This document shows positions 52,588-61,050 of a stretch of DNA of 64,000 nucleotides, piece by piece. Numbering within the stretch: the first letter of the stretch is position 1; each line of letters starts with the position of its first letter. The position numbers were made by a program, and so were the translations under genes. The notes beneath the pieces were generated by a model that did no database searches, was not told the origin of the DNA, and worked only from the letters and a program-made list of their open reading frames with translations. The DNA comes from an uncultured Flavobacteriaceae bacterium. Lineage in GTDB: Bacteria > Bacteroidota > Bacteroidia > Flavobacteriales > Flavobacteriaceae. The stretch lies in the NCBI GenBank assembly GCA_947493175.1, contig CANLQD010000004.1, positions 434,001 to 498,000 on the forward strand. The letters run 5' to 3'.

Positions 52588-52606
52588 CAAACTAACGCAA
52601 CTACGA

Positions 52607-55021
52607 TTACTTTTCAATAGTCAAATAGGTTCCTTTAAAACTTTGGTTCAAGACCATTACCTTCAAGCTATGGGTCGTTTTGTCCGGGATAAGCTCTATA
52701 GAGGCTTTTCCATTGGCCATCCCTATGATTTCGCTTCCTGTTGGAGTTCCTTGGTTTTTTAAGGTTTCACCACCCTCCAAGCATTGAAAATATACCTTCT
52801 CTTCATAATCAAGGCAACGAAGCCCGTTTGCATCTACGGCCATTGCGGTAATCAGGTAATTTCCGTTTTCCAATCTTTTGGAGGCCAGTTTTAATTCTTT
52901 GGCGGCCCCGTTTTTGGTAAAGCGATATTGCACGTTCAAAGTATCCTGAACGGCGTTTGAATTTTCAGGTTCGCCTACGGCAACGATTTCGTTGACACCT
53001 TCCGCAAAGGGTACTTCCCAGACAAGGCCCGAAGCGGGGAAACTATTAATATCCTTTGTTTTTTGGCCCAGTGTTTTTCCATTGTGGTAGAGGGTTACCC
53101 TATTACAATTGCTGAACACACTAATAGTCCTGGGCAAGTCTTTTGGGCCTTGGCGCTCTGTCCAAGTATGTGATTCTATGTAGACAAAAGGGTCTTTGGC
53201 CCAATAGCTTTTAAAAACATAGTAGGCATCCTTGGGATTCCCATTTCGGTCAACCAACCCTTTTTGATTCATGTACGGAATATCGTTTTCAGGTCTCAGG
53301 GGCGTGCCAAAATCCTTGAACGCCCATTGTGCGTTCCCTACAAAAGTAGGGTCGGTTTCGGTAATACGTAGGTGCCAGTCGAACAGGTCTACAATATAGT
53401 TTTCACTCCAGTCGCCAATTTTGGCAATATTGTCTACCTGGTTCTGAACAATGTCCTCCTCCCAACCGTCTGATCGGATAACCCCTTCTCCCGTAATGGG
53501 GTTCTCGGAATGTCGTCCTACATGACTCGAACCTCCGTATTCTGCATGTAAAAAATGTTTGTATTTAGGCTTATAGGTATCTAGCGCTTTTTGATAGCTT
53601 TTGTAACTTCCCGAATACCATCCTGACCAGATGGAAGGAGAGAAAACATCTACGATTTCAGCGCCTTCATAGTATTTTCGAATGGCCGTTTTTCGAGTGG
53701 GATCTAATTCGTGGGCCAAATCGTTCAGCTCTTTTAAAAAGACATTCATCTTAGTGGTATCGTCACCTCCCTCAAAATCGGGCAGCCAATACATTTCGTT
53801 GCCCAAAGACCATATGATGACACTAGGGTGGTTGTAATTTTGATGTATGATTTCCTTAAGCATGTTCTTGGTGTTCGCTTGCCAAGCGGCATTCCCAAGT
53901 CCGCCGCGGCACCAAGGCAGTTCGTCCCATACCAATAGTCCAAGTTCATCACAGGCTTTGTAGACTTCGGGATCTTGCGGATAGTGGGCCAGACGTACAA
54001 AGTTCGCGCCCATTTCCTTAATGAGTTCCATGTCTTTTCTGTGTAGTTCGTTCGGCATCGCCGCCCCGTAGCCCGCATGTTCTTCATGCCGATGGGTGCC
54101 GCGCAGCAGAATGCGTTTTCCATTTAAATAAAAGGGCCCGTTTTCGGCAAATTCAAACCAACGAAAACCAACTCTTTCTGTGAGTGTATCGATGGTTTTA
54201 CCATTTTTTTGAAGTGAAATAAGTATGGTATAGAGATTGGGGTTGTCAATATCCCACAACTGCGGTTTTCGAATACGGTCCAAAACCACCTCGGTATGTT
54301 CCGAGGTCGCTTTTACCTTTTTTACGGCTACTTTTTTTCCGTCGGGCCGTTTCAACTCTAGCTGTACTTCTAATCCTGAAATATGGGTTTCAGCGATAAT
54401 TGGCACAACAGCTCTTAGAGATGCGTTGGCTTTGGATACGTTAGGTGTCGTTAGTTTTACGTTTCCTATAGCGGTCCCGGGTCTGGTGAGCAACCACACA
54501 TCCCTTGTGAGTCCCCCATAGATGAAAAAATCACTCTTCTGAGATGGAATCACTTCCGGGTCGTAGCCATTATCGACATGTACGAAGATTTCGTTATCGC
54601 CTTTTTGAAGGTATGGAGTAATGTCAATTTCAAAACCGATATAACCTCCGATATGACTTCCGGCCAAATGACTATTTACATATACGTTACAGCTCGTATT
54701 GGCCCCTTCGAAATAGAGCAAGTACGTTTTGTCATTTTTGACTTCCGATATGGGCAGCGTCTTTTTGTACCAGCTACCACTTCTGCGATATCCCGGAGTG
54801 GCATCCGTTACATCTTCCGTGTTCCAAGTATGTGGCAAATCGATTTTGGCCCATTGCTTCATCGTTCGTACTTGGGAAAGCGTCTGGGTCGGATTGGGGG
54901 TATAACTCCATCCTAAATTCATGTTTTGCTTGGTTCTTAGCGCTGTTTCTTGCGCTAAGAAAATACAAGGAAGCAGCAGGGTCAAAAAGACCAAAAAGCA
55001 CTGGAAATAGCTGTTCTTCAC
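52607..55021 (-). CDS. GH2 family beta-glycosidase
   Basis: An 804-residue GH2 enzyme with signal peptide (ends FLAQ). It has an N-terminal jelly-roll sugar-binding domain, an Ig-like domain, and a TIM barrel with acid/base E409 in SLGNEM and nucleophile E494 in HAEYGG. A C-terminal Ig-like part follows (about 690-804). Typical activities are beta-galactosidase, beta-glucuronidase or beta-xylosidase; the locus favours a role on uronic acid- or xylose-containing oligosaccharides. Start GTG (55019-55021). It begins 9 bp after GH88. Confidence 0.92.
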   Translation of the reverse strand: MKNSYFQCFLVFLTLLLPCIFLAQETALRTKQNMNLGWSYTPNPTQTLSQVRTMKQWAKIDLPHTWNTEDVTDATPGYRRSGSWYKKTLPISEVKNDKTYLLYFEGANTSCNVYVNSHLAGSHIGGYIGFEIDITPYLQKGDNEIFVHVDNGYDPEVIPSQKSDFFIYGGLTRDVWLLTRPGTAIGNVKLTTPNVSKANASLRAVVPIIAETHISGLEVQLELKRPDGKKVAVKKVKATSEHTEVVLDRIRKPQLWDIDNPNLYTILISLQKNGKTIDTLTERVGFRWFEFAENGPFYLNGKRILLRGTHRHEEHAGYGAAMPNELHRKDMELIKEMGANFVRLAHYPQDPEVYKACDELGLLVWDELPWCRGGLGNAAWQANTKNMLKEIIHQNYNHPSVIIWSLGNEMYWLPDFEGGDDTTKMNVFLKELNDLAHELDPTRKTAIRKYYEGAEIVDVFSPSIWSGWYSGSYKSYQKALDTYKPKYKHFLHAEYGGSSHVGRHSENPITGEGVIRSDGWEEDIVQNQVDNIAKIGDWSENYIVDLFDWHLRITETDPTFVGNAQWAFKDFGTPLRPENDIPYMNQKGLVDRNGNPKDAYYVFKSYWAKDPFVYIESHTWTERQGPKDLPRTISVFSNCNRVTLYHNGKTLGQKTKDINSFPASGLVWEVPFAEGVNEIVAVGEPENSNAVQDTLNVQYRFTKNGAAKELKLASKRLENGNYLITAMAVDANGLRCLDYEEKVYFQCLEGGETLKNQGTPTGSEIIGMANGKASIELIPDKTTHSLKVMVLNQSFKGTYLTIEK

Positions 55022-55030
55022 GGATTTTTA

Positions 55031-56215
55031 TTAATGTTTTGCAGCTCGTACGAGCGCTTCTAGGAAGTAGTAATCACCGTATACGATAGACTCGTCGATC
55101 TCATCTTTCGCGGGCCAGTTGCCTGTGCTATGATCGAGGATAAAAGGAATATCCATGTCAGCATCCAAAACATATTCCTTGGATTGTAAAGAAGACAAAA
55201 CCTTTTGCGCATAGGCTTTGTATTCCGGTTTTTGCGAATATTTCGATAGTTCGAACATGGCGGAAGCAACTATGGCAGCGGCGGATACATCTCGTGGCGC
55301 TTCAGGAATGGCCGGGTCCTTGAAATCCCAATAGGGAATACCGTCTTTAGGCAAATTCGGATGGTTCAGATAAAAGGCCGTACTAGCTTCTGCCTGTTTC
55401 AGATATGCCGGGTCTTGGGTATAGCGATAGCACATAGTAAACCCATAGATGCCCCATGCCTGACCGCGCGCCCAAGCCGATTCATCGTTGAAGCCTTGAT
55501 GCGTAACCCTATCTTTAACGGCACCGGTAAGGGTATCATAGACCACCACATGAACACTACTACTATCTTCCCTAAAATGGTTTTTTAGGGTCGTATTGGC
55601 ATGCTTTACCGCCATTTGATAATAGATGCTGTCGCCCGACATTCGTGTTGCCTCGAACAAGAGTTCCAGATTCATCATGTTGTCTACAATGACGGGAAAC
55701 TCCCAAATATCACTATTGAAATCCCAGCTTCGAAGGCTTCCCACATTTTCGTTGAATCTGGTACCCAAAGTTCGGGCGCTCTCGATAATAATGGTTTTAT
55801 AGGCCTCGTTCTCGGCAATTTGATTGCCGTTGCCGAAACTACAGAATATTTTGAAACCCATGTCATGGGTACGATCGTTGTGCTTTTCTTTTTCGATGTA
55901 CCGGGTCCATTCCATGGCCTTGTTCAAAAAGGCTTCATCTTCGGTAAGTCGGTAGAGTTGCCAAAGGTTTCCAGGAAAAAAACCACTGGTCCAATCCCTA
56001 GAGGGCACCCCTCGGACAATTTCGGATTCCTTCGTATAACTTCGGGGAAAACCGACAGAATCGACCGGATAGCTCAACAATTTTTGATAACGGATCTGCA
56101 GTACTGAATCGATTGCTATTTCTTCAGCGACCGATTTGTTGGCGCCATCGGTCTTACATGAGACTGCGGTCAATACAAAACCGACGGCTAAAACAATATA
56201 GCTAATTCTAAGCAT
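55031..56215 (-). CDS. GH88 unsaturated glucuronyl hydrolase, lipoprotein
   Basis: A 394-residue protein; I start at ATG 56213-56215, which gives a lipobox LTAVSC (Cys20). The open frame continues upstream into the susD 3' end but without signal. The (alpha/alpha)6 barrel contains DWTSGFFPGNLW and the two aspartates of GH88: D118 in THDMGF and D178 in PVIVDNMMN (corresponding to the Bacillus UGL pair). It hydrates and removes the unsaturated uronyl residue left at the non-reducing end by a lyase. Its presence beside the lyase is the strongest pointer to a lyase-based pathway. Confidence 0.9.
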   Translation of the reverse strand: MLRISYIVLAVGFVLTAVSCKTDGANKSVAEEIAIDSVLQIRYQKLLSYPVDSVGFPRSYTKESEIVRGVPSRDWTSGFFPGNLWQLYRLTEDEAFLNKAMEWTRYIEKEKHNDRTHDMGFKIFCSFGNGNQIAENEAYKTIIIESARTLGTRFNENVGSLRSWDFNSDIWEFPVIVDNMMNLELLFEATRMSGDSIYYQMAVKHANTTLKNHFREDSSSVHVVVYDTLTGAVKDRVTHQGFNDESAWARGQAWGIYGFTMCYRYTQDPAYLKQAEASTAFYLNHPNLPKDGIPYWDFKDPAIPEAPRDVSAAAIVASAMFELSKYSQKPEYKAYAQKVLSSLQSKEYVLDADMDIPFILDHSTGNWPAKDEIDESIVYGDYYFLEALVRAAKH

Positions 56216-56229
56216 AGAACATTCAATTG

Positions 56230-56286
56230 AAAAAACTCTTGAAGCATTCTTTCCTTGGTATACCAAATCAAAATACCTCAAGAGTT
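56230..56286 (-). terminator. Hairpin terminator/attenuator after susD
   Basis: AACTCTTGA (56234-56242) pairs with TCAAGAGTT (56278-56286) and is followed on the minus strand by six Ts. A perfect palindrome TTGGTATACCAA (56255-56266) sits in the loop. It is placed between susD and GH88, the usual place where susCD is expressed more than the enzyme genes. Confidence 0.75.
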
Positions 56287-56291
56287 CATGG

Positions 56292-57803
56292 TTAGTATCC
56301 TGGATTATTTGGTGCCAAGTTGGGGTTTCTATCAAGTTCGTCGAAAGGAAGTGGAAACAAATAGTCTCTTGCTGGGTCAAAACTAGGCTGTGGTTCAAGG
56401 CCGTCTGATCCAAAAACCTCAGGCCCCAGCTGTCGTCTTTTTATATCGTACCAACGCTTGAATTCAAAGGCCAGTTCCCATTTGCGTTCTTCCAAGACCA
56501 TGTCCCTGAACTCATCTTGTGAAAGTCCGGCTGTCACATCTTCGGGAAAACCGGTATCGTTTCCATTTCGCGCCCTTGCTCGTACGCGGTTTACATAAGC
56601 TGCCGCTTCTGCTGATCCCGGACTGATTTCGTTTAATGCCTCGGCCGCGATCAACAATACTTCCGCATAGCGCATCAAGGCATAGTTTAAGCTAGATGCA
56701 CGACCGTTTCCCGTGCCTGTGGCACCGATAAGACGTGTATATTTCGCAATGTAGGCACTTTGGATATTACGGGAGTCAAATTCTGGAAATTTATCGAAAA
56801 ACTCCTCTACACCATCAAAGATACCTGTAGTATCCAAGCTAACTGCCTTTCGATAATCACGACCATCCCAGGTATTATATACATTGACAGTGGGCACTGC
56901 CACAGACCATCCACCGCCTATATTTCCTCTTTCGTTCGCTCGAATGCCCGTTAGTGCCGGCATATAGTCCCTACCGGTATCACCGTCGCTAAACCCGTTA
57001 AAATCCAAGGTAAGCAAAGGTTCACTACTATTGACATCAGCGTTGAACAGATTCTGAAAATCGGGTTCGAGCATTAATCCGAAGTCGCCCTCATTGTCTA
57101 TAACAAACTTGGCTTCATCGTATGCCTTTTGATAATCGCCTAAGGTCAAATAGACCGATGCCAGGAATCCAGCCGCGGTTGCTTTGGAAGGTAAGGCCGT
57201 AGTCGGTTGCGTATTTGGTAACGATGCCTTCGCTTCCTCTAGATCATTGATGATATTGGCATACATTTCGTTTGCAGGGGTTTTCGATATCTGACTGGCT
57301 TCCTCCACGTTGACTACCGGCGCATCTAGATATGGAATGTCTCCAAAAAGACGCACCAAATGATAGTAAGTATAGGCTCTAAAAAAATATGCCTGACCGG
57401 TAATGGGGTCTATTTGCTCGGCAGGAACCTCCAATGTAGCTGCAGCGGCAATCGCTTCGTTTGTACCGGCGATGACCTGATAGGCCCTTGGCCATAGTGT
57501 AGTGACCATTCCATTGTCGGCACCCATTGAAAAATTGTTCACTTCCCGTCTACGACCCGGAGTTCCCTGGTCTCCGATAGATACCATATCACTTCGTAGC
57601 ATAATAGGGAGGGATAATTTTCTACCCCAATACCGTTCGGTGGCCATGTTTCCAATAGCGCCATTAACCAAGGTCTGAACGTCGGCCGGGGATTTTACCA
57701 ACCCGTCTGGGGACAATCGACCCACTGGGACTTCTTCTAAATCCGAGCACCCCACTACGGTAGCGAATGCTAGGAAAATTCCTAAATACTTAAAATTTTT
57801 CAT
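56292..57803 (-). CDS. SusD/RagB-family nutrient-binding lipoprotein (second pair)
   Basis: A 503-residue SusD-like lipoprotein with lipobox ATVVGC (Cys19) and the start SDLEEVPVGRLSPDG. Typical features: ITGQAYFFRAYTYYHLVRLFGDIPYL and the C-terminal MVLEERKWELAFEFKRWYDIKRRQLG, with NPGY at the end. It works with the SusC encoded 11 bp upstream. It is unlike the first SusD in sequence, so the two pairs probably bind different ligands or different parts of the polymer. Confidence 0.95.
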   Translation of the reverse strand: MKNFKYLGIFLAFATVVGCSDLEEVPVGRLSPDGLVKSPADVQTLVNGAIGNMATERYWGRKLSLPIMLRSDMVSIGDQGTPGRRREVNNFSMGADNGMVTTLWPRAYQVIAGTNEAIAAAATLEVPAEQIDPITGQAYFFRAYTYYHLVRLFGDIPYLDAPVVNVEEASQISKTPANEMYANIINDLEEAKASLPNTQPTTALPSKATAAGFLASVYLTLGDYQKAYDEAKFVIDNEGDFGLMLEPDFQNLFNADVNSSEPLLTLDFNGFSDGDTGRDYMPALTGIRANERGNIGGGWSVAVPTVNVYNTWDGRDYRKAVSLDTTGIFDGVEEFFDKFPEFDSRNIQSAYIAKYTRLIGATGTGNGRASSLNYALMRYAEVLLIAAEALNEISPGSAEAAAYVNRVRARARNGNDTGFPEDVTAGLSQDEFRDMVLEERKWELAFEFKRWYDIKRRQLGPEVFGSDGLEPQPSFDPARDYLFPLPFDELDRNPNLAPNNPGY

Positions 57804-57814
57804 AACGCTATTTT

Positions 57815-60800
57815 TTAGAATTTTAGATTTATTGATAAGGTGTACGATCTAATGTTAGGATAACTGCCGTAGTCGAAACCTCTGTTTACATTGCTGTCTT
57901 GGTTGTTGGCAGTAGTTTGGTACTGTGCCTCTGGGTCTGTACCTGGAAAATCGGTGAAAGTCAGTAGGTTTTGCCCGCTCAGGCTAAGGCGCACTCCCTG
58001 CATTCCTATTTTATTCACAATATCGGTGGGAAGGTTGTATCCCAAAGACAGGTTTTTTAAGCGAACATAGCTGCCATCATACACAAACCGATCGGTAATT
58101 CGTTTTTCACGAACAGCTGCTGAAGGGACATTGGTATTGGTGTTGGAAGGGGTCCACGCATTCAATACCTCCGGAGTGGCGTTTGATTCCCCAGATGCCA
58201 GTTCTAGAAAGGTGTAACTGAAAATATCGCCGCCAACAGAAGCTTGGAAGAAGATGTTCATATCAAAATTTTTATATCTGAAGTTATTGTTCAAACCAGC
58301 TATCCAATCAGGATTGGGGTCTCCGATAATGGTTCGGTCATCTCCGGTAATAACACCGTCACCGTTCAAGTCGGTAAACAGTTCGTCACCGGCTCCGGTC
58401 TCTGCATACCCAGCAGTGCCTGGCTCCGGTGTTCCCTGATTTACGCCTCTGTATTCATAGCCCCAGAAAACCCCGACTGGTTCCCCTTCTCTCAATATAT
58501 GGGTTTCGTCCTGTAAAAAAGAACCGGGCGACGAATCCAGAAAGATGTCGGCCCCATCGATCAGTTTTACTACTTCGACCCTATTTCTAGACCAGTTTAA
58601 ATCGGTAGTCCATGAGAAATTTGTGTTCACTACATTCTTGGTCGAAATGGTTAGCTCGAATCCGGTATTATTGATTTCACCCACATTCTGAAACGGATTG
58701 CTCAAAAGCCCTGCATATTCGATCAGTCCCGTATTTCGTAAAATTAGATCTTCGGTATCGATTGTATAGTAGTCGAAGGTGGCACTTATACGATCATTCA
58801 AGAATCCGACATCGAGACCAATATTTGTCTGATAGGAAGATTCCCATTTTAAGTCTGGATTCTCCAAGAGGTCGGGAACCACGGCTCCAACAGTTTGATC
58901 CCCCACGTTCGCATAGATAGGCTGAAAATTGGCCAATGATTGATAGGGGGTAATGGAAGGGTTCCCGGTGACCCCATAACTGGCCCTAAGCTTTAAGTTA
59001 GAAAGCGTTTTGTTGTCCCTTAAGAAGTTCTCGTTGGAAATTCTCCAGCCGATAGCTCCAGAAGGAAAAAAAGCATATTTGTTGTTCTCGGCAAAATTGG
59101 AAGCTCCGTCACGTCTTGCCGTAAATGTCAATAGGTATCGATCGTCATATTCGAAATTGATTCTGCCGAACAGAGAGATAATTTCCCGCTCGGTCAATGA
59201 AGAAGTAGGTGTTTGAATATCCGAGCCGGCATCCAAGGCGAAATAAGAGAGACTGTTGCTAAGAAAACCTTGTGAGGCTGCACTGTACCTTTCGGTTCTA
59301 TCTTTTTGGTAAGAGTACCCTGCCAACGCGGTCAGGTTTCCTTTTCCGATTTCGGTATTATAGGTTAAATAGTTTTCAGAAAGGATGTTGGTCCCCTTCA
59401 CGGATGCTACGCTGGCAATACCCCCTTGGATACTTGCCTGACCGATTAAGGTCGAGGGTTGAAACCTGCCACGCGTCTGATTGTCGGTACTAAAACCAAA
59501 GGTAGTTTTAAAGGACAGGCCATTTAGTATTTCGTAGTCTGCGTAGAAGTTGGCCCGGTATTCATCTGTGGTAGTTTCATCAACCGATTCTGTCGCAATG
59601 GCGAAGGGGTTGTCGAACTGGTCACCTACCGGGTTTGTGGTATTGACCCCATTTTCATCTTGAACGGGAGTGTCCGGAGCAAAACGATATGCCGTGGAAA
59701 TTACATCACCTCCACCACTACCGCCGCTACCGGCTTGGCTTTGAATACCATCTTTGTTACCTCGGTTGGCATAGGCATTGAATCCAAGTTTTAAACGATC
59801 TGTGGCCTGAACATCAATATTGCTCAAAAATGAGAACCGCTCAAAACCAGAGTTGATAACGACGCCTTTTTGATCAAAATAGTTTCCAGATACGTAGTAA
59901 TTAATGGCATCGGTACCACCAGAAAATGAAAGTTGGTGATTCGAAATATTTCCCGTTCTATAGATAAGGTCTTGCCAATCTGTTTGGGCCGGTCCCTGTA
60001 CATAGGAATCATTAATGGCCTGTCTGTATGTAGCAAATTGATTGGCGTTGAGCAACTCTATTCTTTCGGTAACGTCTTGCATAGAATATGTTGAATTGAT
60101 CTCAATGACCATTTTACCCTTGGCCCCCTTTTTTGTAGTCACCATAATAACACCATTCGCACCCCGGGAACCGTATATAGCCGTTGCAGAGGCGTCTTTC
60201 AATACTTCTATAGATTCGATATCGGCAGGTTGTGGGAGAGCGCCTCCGACAAAGCCATCAACAACGACCAAGGCGGCACTACTGGAACCGATGGAGGTGT
60301 TTCCACGGATACTGATAGCGATGGGAGCACCGGGTTCTCCACCGTTGTTCGACTGCACGGCGACACCTGCAGCGCGGCCTTGTAAGGCCTGTTCGGCGCT
60401 TAGAACCGGAAACGCCGCTAATTCTTCGGCTTTTACCGAGGAGACCGAACCCGTAATGTCCGATTTCTTAGTGGTGCCGTACCCAACCACGACTACTTCG
60501 TCGAGGGCACTTACATCTTCTTCCAAGCTTACATCGACCGTAGCCTGCCCACCGACATTGACCTCTTTGGTGACAAAGCCTAAATAGCTGAATACCAAAA
60601 TTGCATCATCACCCGATACGTTGATCGAATAATTTCCATCGAAGTCGGTCGCACTACCATTAGAAGTGCCCTTCTCGACTACATTTACCCCCGGCACCCC
60701 CATACCGTCTGTACTGGAGACGACGGTACCGGTAACGGTCTTTGTTTGGGCAAGGCCCAAACTGCTCACGAGTATAAAAACGGCCGAAAGGCACATTTTT

Positions 60801-60829
60801 AACCAGTTGTTCTTTTCGTTTTTCAACAT
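57815..60829 (-). CDS. SusC/RagA-family TonB-linked outer membrane protein (second pair)
   Basis: A 1004-residue SusC without an STN domain. A signal peptide (ends GLAQ) precedes a carboxypeptidase-regulatory domain (about 33-105: GTVVSSTDGMGVPGVNVVEK), the plug (about 120-230: SIEVLKDASATAIYGSRGANGV) and the barrel ending YTLSINLKF. Lack of an STN domain fits control by the hybrid two-component system upstream instead of FecR. It is the first large gene of the susCD-GH88-GH2 unit. Confidence 0.96.
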   Translation of the reverse strand: MLKNEKNNWLKMCLSAVFILVSSLGLAQTKTVTGTVVSSTDGMGVPGVNVVEKGTSNGSATDFDGNYSINVSGDDAILVFSYLGFVTKEVNVGGQATVDVSLEEDVSALDEVVVVGYGTTKKSDITGSVSSVKAEELAAFPVLSAEQALQGRAAGVAVQSNNGGEPGAPIAISIRGNTSIGSSSAALVVVDGFVGGALPQPADIESIEVLKDASATAIYGSRGANGVIMVTTKKGAKGKMVIEINSTYSMQDVTERIELLNANQFATYRQAINDSYVQGPAQTDWQDLIYRTGNISNHQLSFSGGTDAINYYVSGNYFDQKGVVINSGFERFSFLSNIDVQATDRLKLGFNAYANRGNKDGIQSQAGSGGSGGGDVISTAYRFAPDTPVQDENGVNTTNPVGDQFDNPFAIATESVDETTTDEYRANFYADYEILNGLSFKTTFGFSTDNQTRGRFQPSTLIGQASIQGGIASVASVKGTNILSENYLTYNTEIGKGNLTALAGYSYQKDRTERYSAASQGFLSNSLSYFALDAGSDIQTPTSSLTEREIISLFGRINFEYDDRYLLTFTARRDGASNFAENNKYAFFPSGAIGWRISNENFLRDNKTLSNLKLRASYGVTGNPSITPYQSLANFQPIYANVGDQTVGAVVPDLLENPDLKWESSYQTNIGLDVGFLNDRISATFDYYTIDTEDLILRNTGLIEYAGLLSNPFQNVGEINNTGFELTISTKNVVNTNFSWTTDLNWSRNRVEVVKLIDGADIFLDSSPGSFLQDETHILREGEPVGVFWGYEYRGVNQGTPEPGTAGYAETGAGDELFTDLNGDGVITGDDRTIIGDPNPDWIAGLNNNFRYKNFDMNIFFQASVGGDIFSYTFLELASGESNATPEVLNAWTPSNTNTNVPSAAVREKRITDRFVYDGSYVRLKNLSLGYNLPTDIVNKIGMQGVRLSLSGQNLLTFTDFPGTDPEAQYQTTANNQDSNVNRGFDYGSYPNIRSYTLSINLKF

Positions 60830-60851
60830 GAGTTTAAAATTTGAGTTAGAT

Positions 60852-60944
60852 TTAACTTAGGTAGATGACCAACAGTCCGAGACCAAGAATAACGATGACC
60901 AGTATGACCTCAAAAATTTTTGTTCTGGTTTTGCTGAATCCCAT
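60852..60944 (-). CDS. Possible 30-residue single-helix membrane peptide
   Basis: A small frame read from ATG 60942-60944 to TAA: a basic N-terminus MGFSKTRTKIFE followed by one hydrophobic helix VILVIVILGLGLLVIYLS. It is 22 bp upstream of susC and codirectional. A TAACTTTG promoter element ends 5 bp before the ATG, so the transcript may be leaderless. Its composition (K/R start, then a clean hydrophobic run) is unlike random noncoding translation. Function unknown; it could be a regulatory peptide or chance. Confidence 0.4.
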   Translation of the reverse strand: MGFSKTRTKIFEVILVIVILGLGLLVIYLS

Positions 60945-60949
60945 ACTCC

Positions 60950-60957
60950 CAAAGTTA
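60950..60957 (-). promoter_or_regulatory. Candidate susC promoter -7 element
   Basis: Minus-strand TAACTTTG at 60957-60950 matches TAnnTTTG. A TTTTG (60978-60974) lies 16 bp further upstream, close to the -33 spacing. A transcript from here would include the small ORF and reach susC with about 115 bases of leader. Confidence 0.55.
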
Positions 60958-60972
60958 TGTTAAGTGGGATGT

Positions 60973-61004
60973 TCAAAAATCCGAAAGTAGGGGGTCAAAA
61001 ATCC
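60973..61004 (-). promoter_or_regulatory. Direct repeats upstream of susC (candidate regulator binding site)
   Basis: GGATTTTTGA occurs twice on the minus strand (61004-60995 and 60982-60973), 22 bp apart (about two helical turns). The promoter-proximal copy overlaps the putative -33 region. Such direct repeats are typical binding sites for AraC-type dimers, here most likely the hybrid regulator encoded directly upstream. Confidence 0.5.
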
Positions 61005-61050
61005 AAATCTGCCGATTTTGGCGCGAATTATTGAAGATTTGGTAAGAATG

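Noticed and set aside
56216..56413. Longer N-terminus of the GH88 protein
   Set aside because: It overlaps the susD 3' end and lies before the lipobox; the signal starts at 56215.
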